NCBI GenBank assembly: GCA_958420075.1
Contig: CATZIM010000104.1
Coordinates: forward strand, 1-6,593
Direction: 5' to 3'
DNA: 6,593 bases
Origin: an uncultured Clostridia bacterium
GTDB taxonomy: Bacteria > Bacillota > Clostridia > Lachnospirales > Anaerotignaceae
Below are positions 5,261 through 6,593 of this stretch, piece after piece; the first letter of the stretch is position 1, and every line of letters starts with the position of its first letter. The notes beneath the pieces were generated by a model that was not told where the DNA came from, ran no database searches, and saw only the letters and a program-made list of their open reading frames with translations. The position numbers and the translations under genes are program-made.

Positions 5261-6593
5261 TTACTTCGCCAATTTCAGTGTGAAAAGGAATGTGCTGCCT
5301 TCTCCCAGCTTGCTTTTTACTGCTACAGTTTCTCCATGGGCCTGGATAAATTCCCGCACGATAGAAAGCCCCAGTCCTGCACCTGTCTTGTCTTTGTTTC
5401 TGGTGGAATCCACTTTGTAAAAACGGTCGAAAATATATTTCTGATCCTCTTCACTGATACCAGAGCCATGGTCTTTCACAGAAACCAGTATCTTGTTCTT
5501 TCCAGAAAATGTGGTTTCCACCTCAATGACGCCGCCTTCTTTAGAGAACTTCACAGCATTATTCATGAGGTTATGGAGCACACGGGAAATCTTATCCTGA
5601 TCTGCATGGACCATGGTTTCTTTTGCCGCAAAGGAAACTTCAATACGCATGCCCTTTTCTTCCATCTGGGGTTCCAGCACCGCACAGTTTTCCCGAATGA
5701 TCTCGTTCAGGTCAAAGTCCGTTTCTTCCAGCACGATTTTGCTGTCCTGGGCGCGGCTCATATCCACAATGCCCTCTGCCAGCCTGCTGAGTCGCTGGCT
5801 TTCTTCCAGCACAATCCGCAGATACCGTTCCTGTTTTTCCGGGGGAATGGTGCCGTCCAGCATGGCTGTCAAAAATCCCTGAATACTGGTCAGAGGTGAG
5901 CGCAGGTCATGGGATACGTTAGCAATAAACGCCCGTCTGGATTTTTCAATATTCTCCAGACTTTCTGCCATATGGTTAAAGCTCTCCGCCAGCTGCCCCA
6001 TCTCATCTCCGCTCTTGATCTCTACCCGTTTTTCAAAATTTCCTCCGGCAATTTCTTTTGCTGCCCGGTTCATATCCATCAAGGGCTCTGTCATTTTCCT
6101 GGATGTAACCAGACTCACCAGTGCTGTCAGCAGGAATGCCAACAGCAGGCAGAATACGCCGGCACGATACATTTCGTTCAGAGAAACCTTGATCTCCGGC
6201 ATAGAACGGCACATGAAAATACCGGAAAGCTGTCCTTCAGAAAGAGGATAGCCCACAATGAGCATCGGTGTGCCGAAAATAGAGGAGGAACCTGTTTCCA
6301 AAGAAACCACATTGCCTTCCTGAATGCCTTCCACCAGTTCTTCATAAGCAAGCACATGCCCCAGCAGACTGCTGTCCATGCCAGGAGATGCCAGAACAAT
6401 AACGCCTTCTTTATTGACCAGCAGAACGCCAGCTCCCATATAGTCCTCCAGCACCTGCATTTCATAGGCCAGATTATTGATATTTCCAGTATTATACGCT
6501 TTGTCGATGGCACCTGCGATCTTCTCGCCCTGCTCGATCAATTCCTGTTTTGTTTCTGACATATAATGATTGGTATAAATTACCGAAAGCATA
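5261..6593 (-). CDS. Membrane sensor histidine kinase of a two-component system (N-terminus cut by window edge)
   Basis: The 443 visible residues are most of an OmpR-partner-type sensor kinase (PhoR/ResE-like layout). The first visible residues (LSVIY) look like the end of the first membrane helix, so the true start lies beyond base 6593 and the ATG at 6590-6592 is probably internal. In order: an extracytoplasmic sensing region (about 10-140), a second membrane helix (144-162), a HAMP linker (163-216, with E180-I-A-G-G-N and GDEMGQLAESFN), a HisKA dimerisation domain with phospho-accepting H228 in VSHDLRSPLTS, and a HATPase domain. The ATPase shows the N box (HNLMNNAVKFS, N341-N345), the G1 box (D374 to G378), the F box (IFDRFYK) and the G2 box (GAGLGLS, 404-410). 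All catalytic motifs are intact. The signal and the partner regulator are not visible; the regulator is probably just upstream, outside the window. Confidence 0.95.
   Translation of the reverse strand, partial: MLSVIYTNHYMSETKQELIEQGEKIAGAIDKAYNTGNINNLAYEMQVLEDYMGAGVLLVNKEGVIVLASPGMDSSLLGHVLAYEELVEGIQEGNVVSLETGSSSIFGTPMLIVGYPLSEGQLSGIFMCRSMPEIKVSLNEMYRAGVFCLLLAFLLTALVSLVTSRKMTEPLMDMNRAAKEIAGGNFEKRVEIKSGDEMGQLAESFNHMAESLENIEKSRRAFIANVSHDLRSPLTSIQGFLTAMLDGTIPPEKQERYLRIVLEESQRLSRLAEGIVDMSRAQDSKIVLEETDFDLNEIIRENCAVLEPQMEEKGMRIEVSFAAKETMVHADQDKISRVLHNLMNNAVKFSKEGGVIEVETTFSGKNKILVSVKDHGSGISEEDQKYIFDRFYKVDSTRNKDKTGAGLGLSIVREFIQAHGETVAVKSKLGEGSTFLFTLKLAK

Noticed and set aside
5336..6559. Plus-strand frames opposite the histidine kinase
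   Set aside because: They are shadows of an intact kinase with all H, N and G boxes, and their composition is Cys/His-rich without motifs.

Overview
The window looks chromosomal and most likely comes from a Gram-positive anaerobe of the Bacillota, probably Clostridia. Four things suggest this: strong AGGAGG-type ribosome binding sites, a class 1B (PyrK-dependent) dihydroorotate dehydrogenase, a zinc-binding aspartate transcarbamoylase regulatory chain, and a secreted protein with copper-amine-oxidase-like stalk domains. The genus cannot be fixed from the sequence alone.

Bases 1-3634 (+ strand) are the downstream part of a pyrimidine biosynthesis operon in the order pyrK (last 12 codons only), pyrD, pyrF, pyrE, pyrB, pyrI. 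The genes are tightly packed: pyrK/pyrD overlap by 7 nt, pyrD/pyrF and pyrE/pyrB by 4 nt (ATGA), pyrB/pyrI by 1 nt (TAATG), and pyrF/pyrE are separated by 1 nt. Together they cover aspartate transcarbamoylation (PyrB catalytic with PyrI regulatory chains), dihydroorotate oxidation (PyrD with PyrK), orotate phosphoribosylation (PyrE) and OMP decarboxylation to UMP (PyrF). Carbamoyl-phosphate synthase and dihydroorotase are not in the window. Neither is the operon leader, so any PyrR or attenuation control is out of view.

Bases 3635-3944 form a structured intergenic region. It holds a small hairpin at the pyrI stop, a strong 18-bp terminator hairpin, and a perfect 15-bp inverted repeat enclosing that terminator. 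A short minus-strand open frame with protein-like composition follows, possibly a gene remnant. Bases 3945-4955 (+) encode a secreted protein with two C-terminal stalk domains and an unrecognised N-terminal region.

Bases 4956-5260 lie between convergent genes. They hold a second 18-bp terminator that is clearly related in sequence to the one after pyrI, and a candidate 34-residue small protein on the minus strand with a good ribosome binding site. Bases 5261-6593 (minus) encode a membrane sensor histidine kinase cut off at its N-terminus by the window edge. Its response regulator is not in the window.

No CRISPR array, tRNA, rRNA, intact insertion sequence or phage gene is visible, and I do not see a clearly new multi-gene system. 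The most interesting unexplained items are the candidate small protein, the pair of related terminators, and the nested inverted repeats after pyrI.
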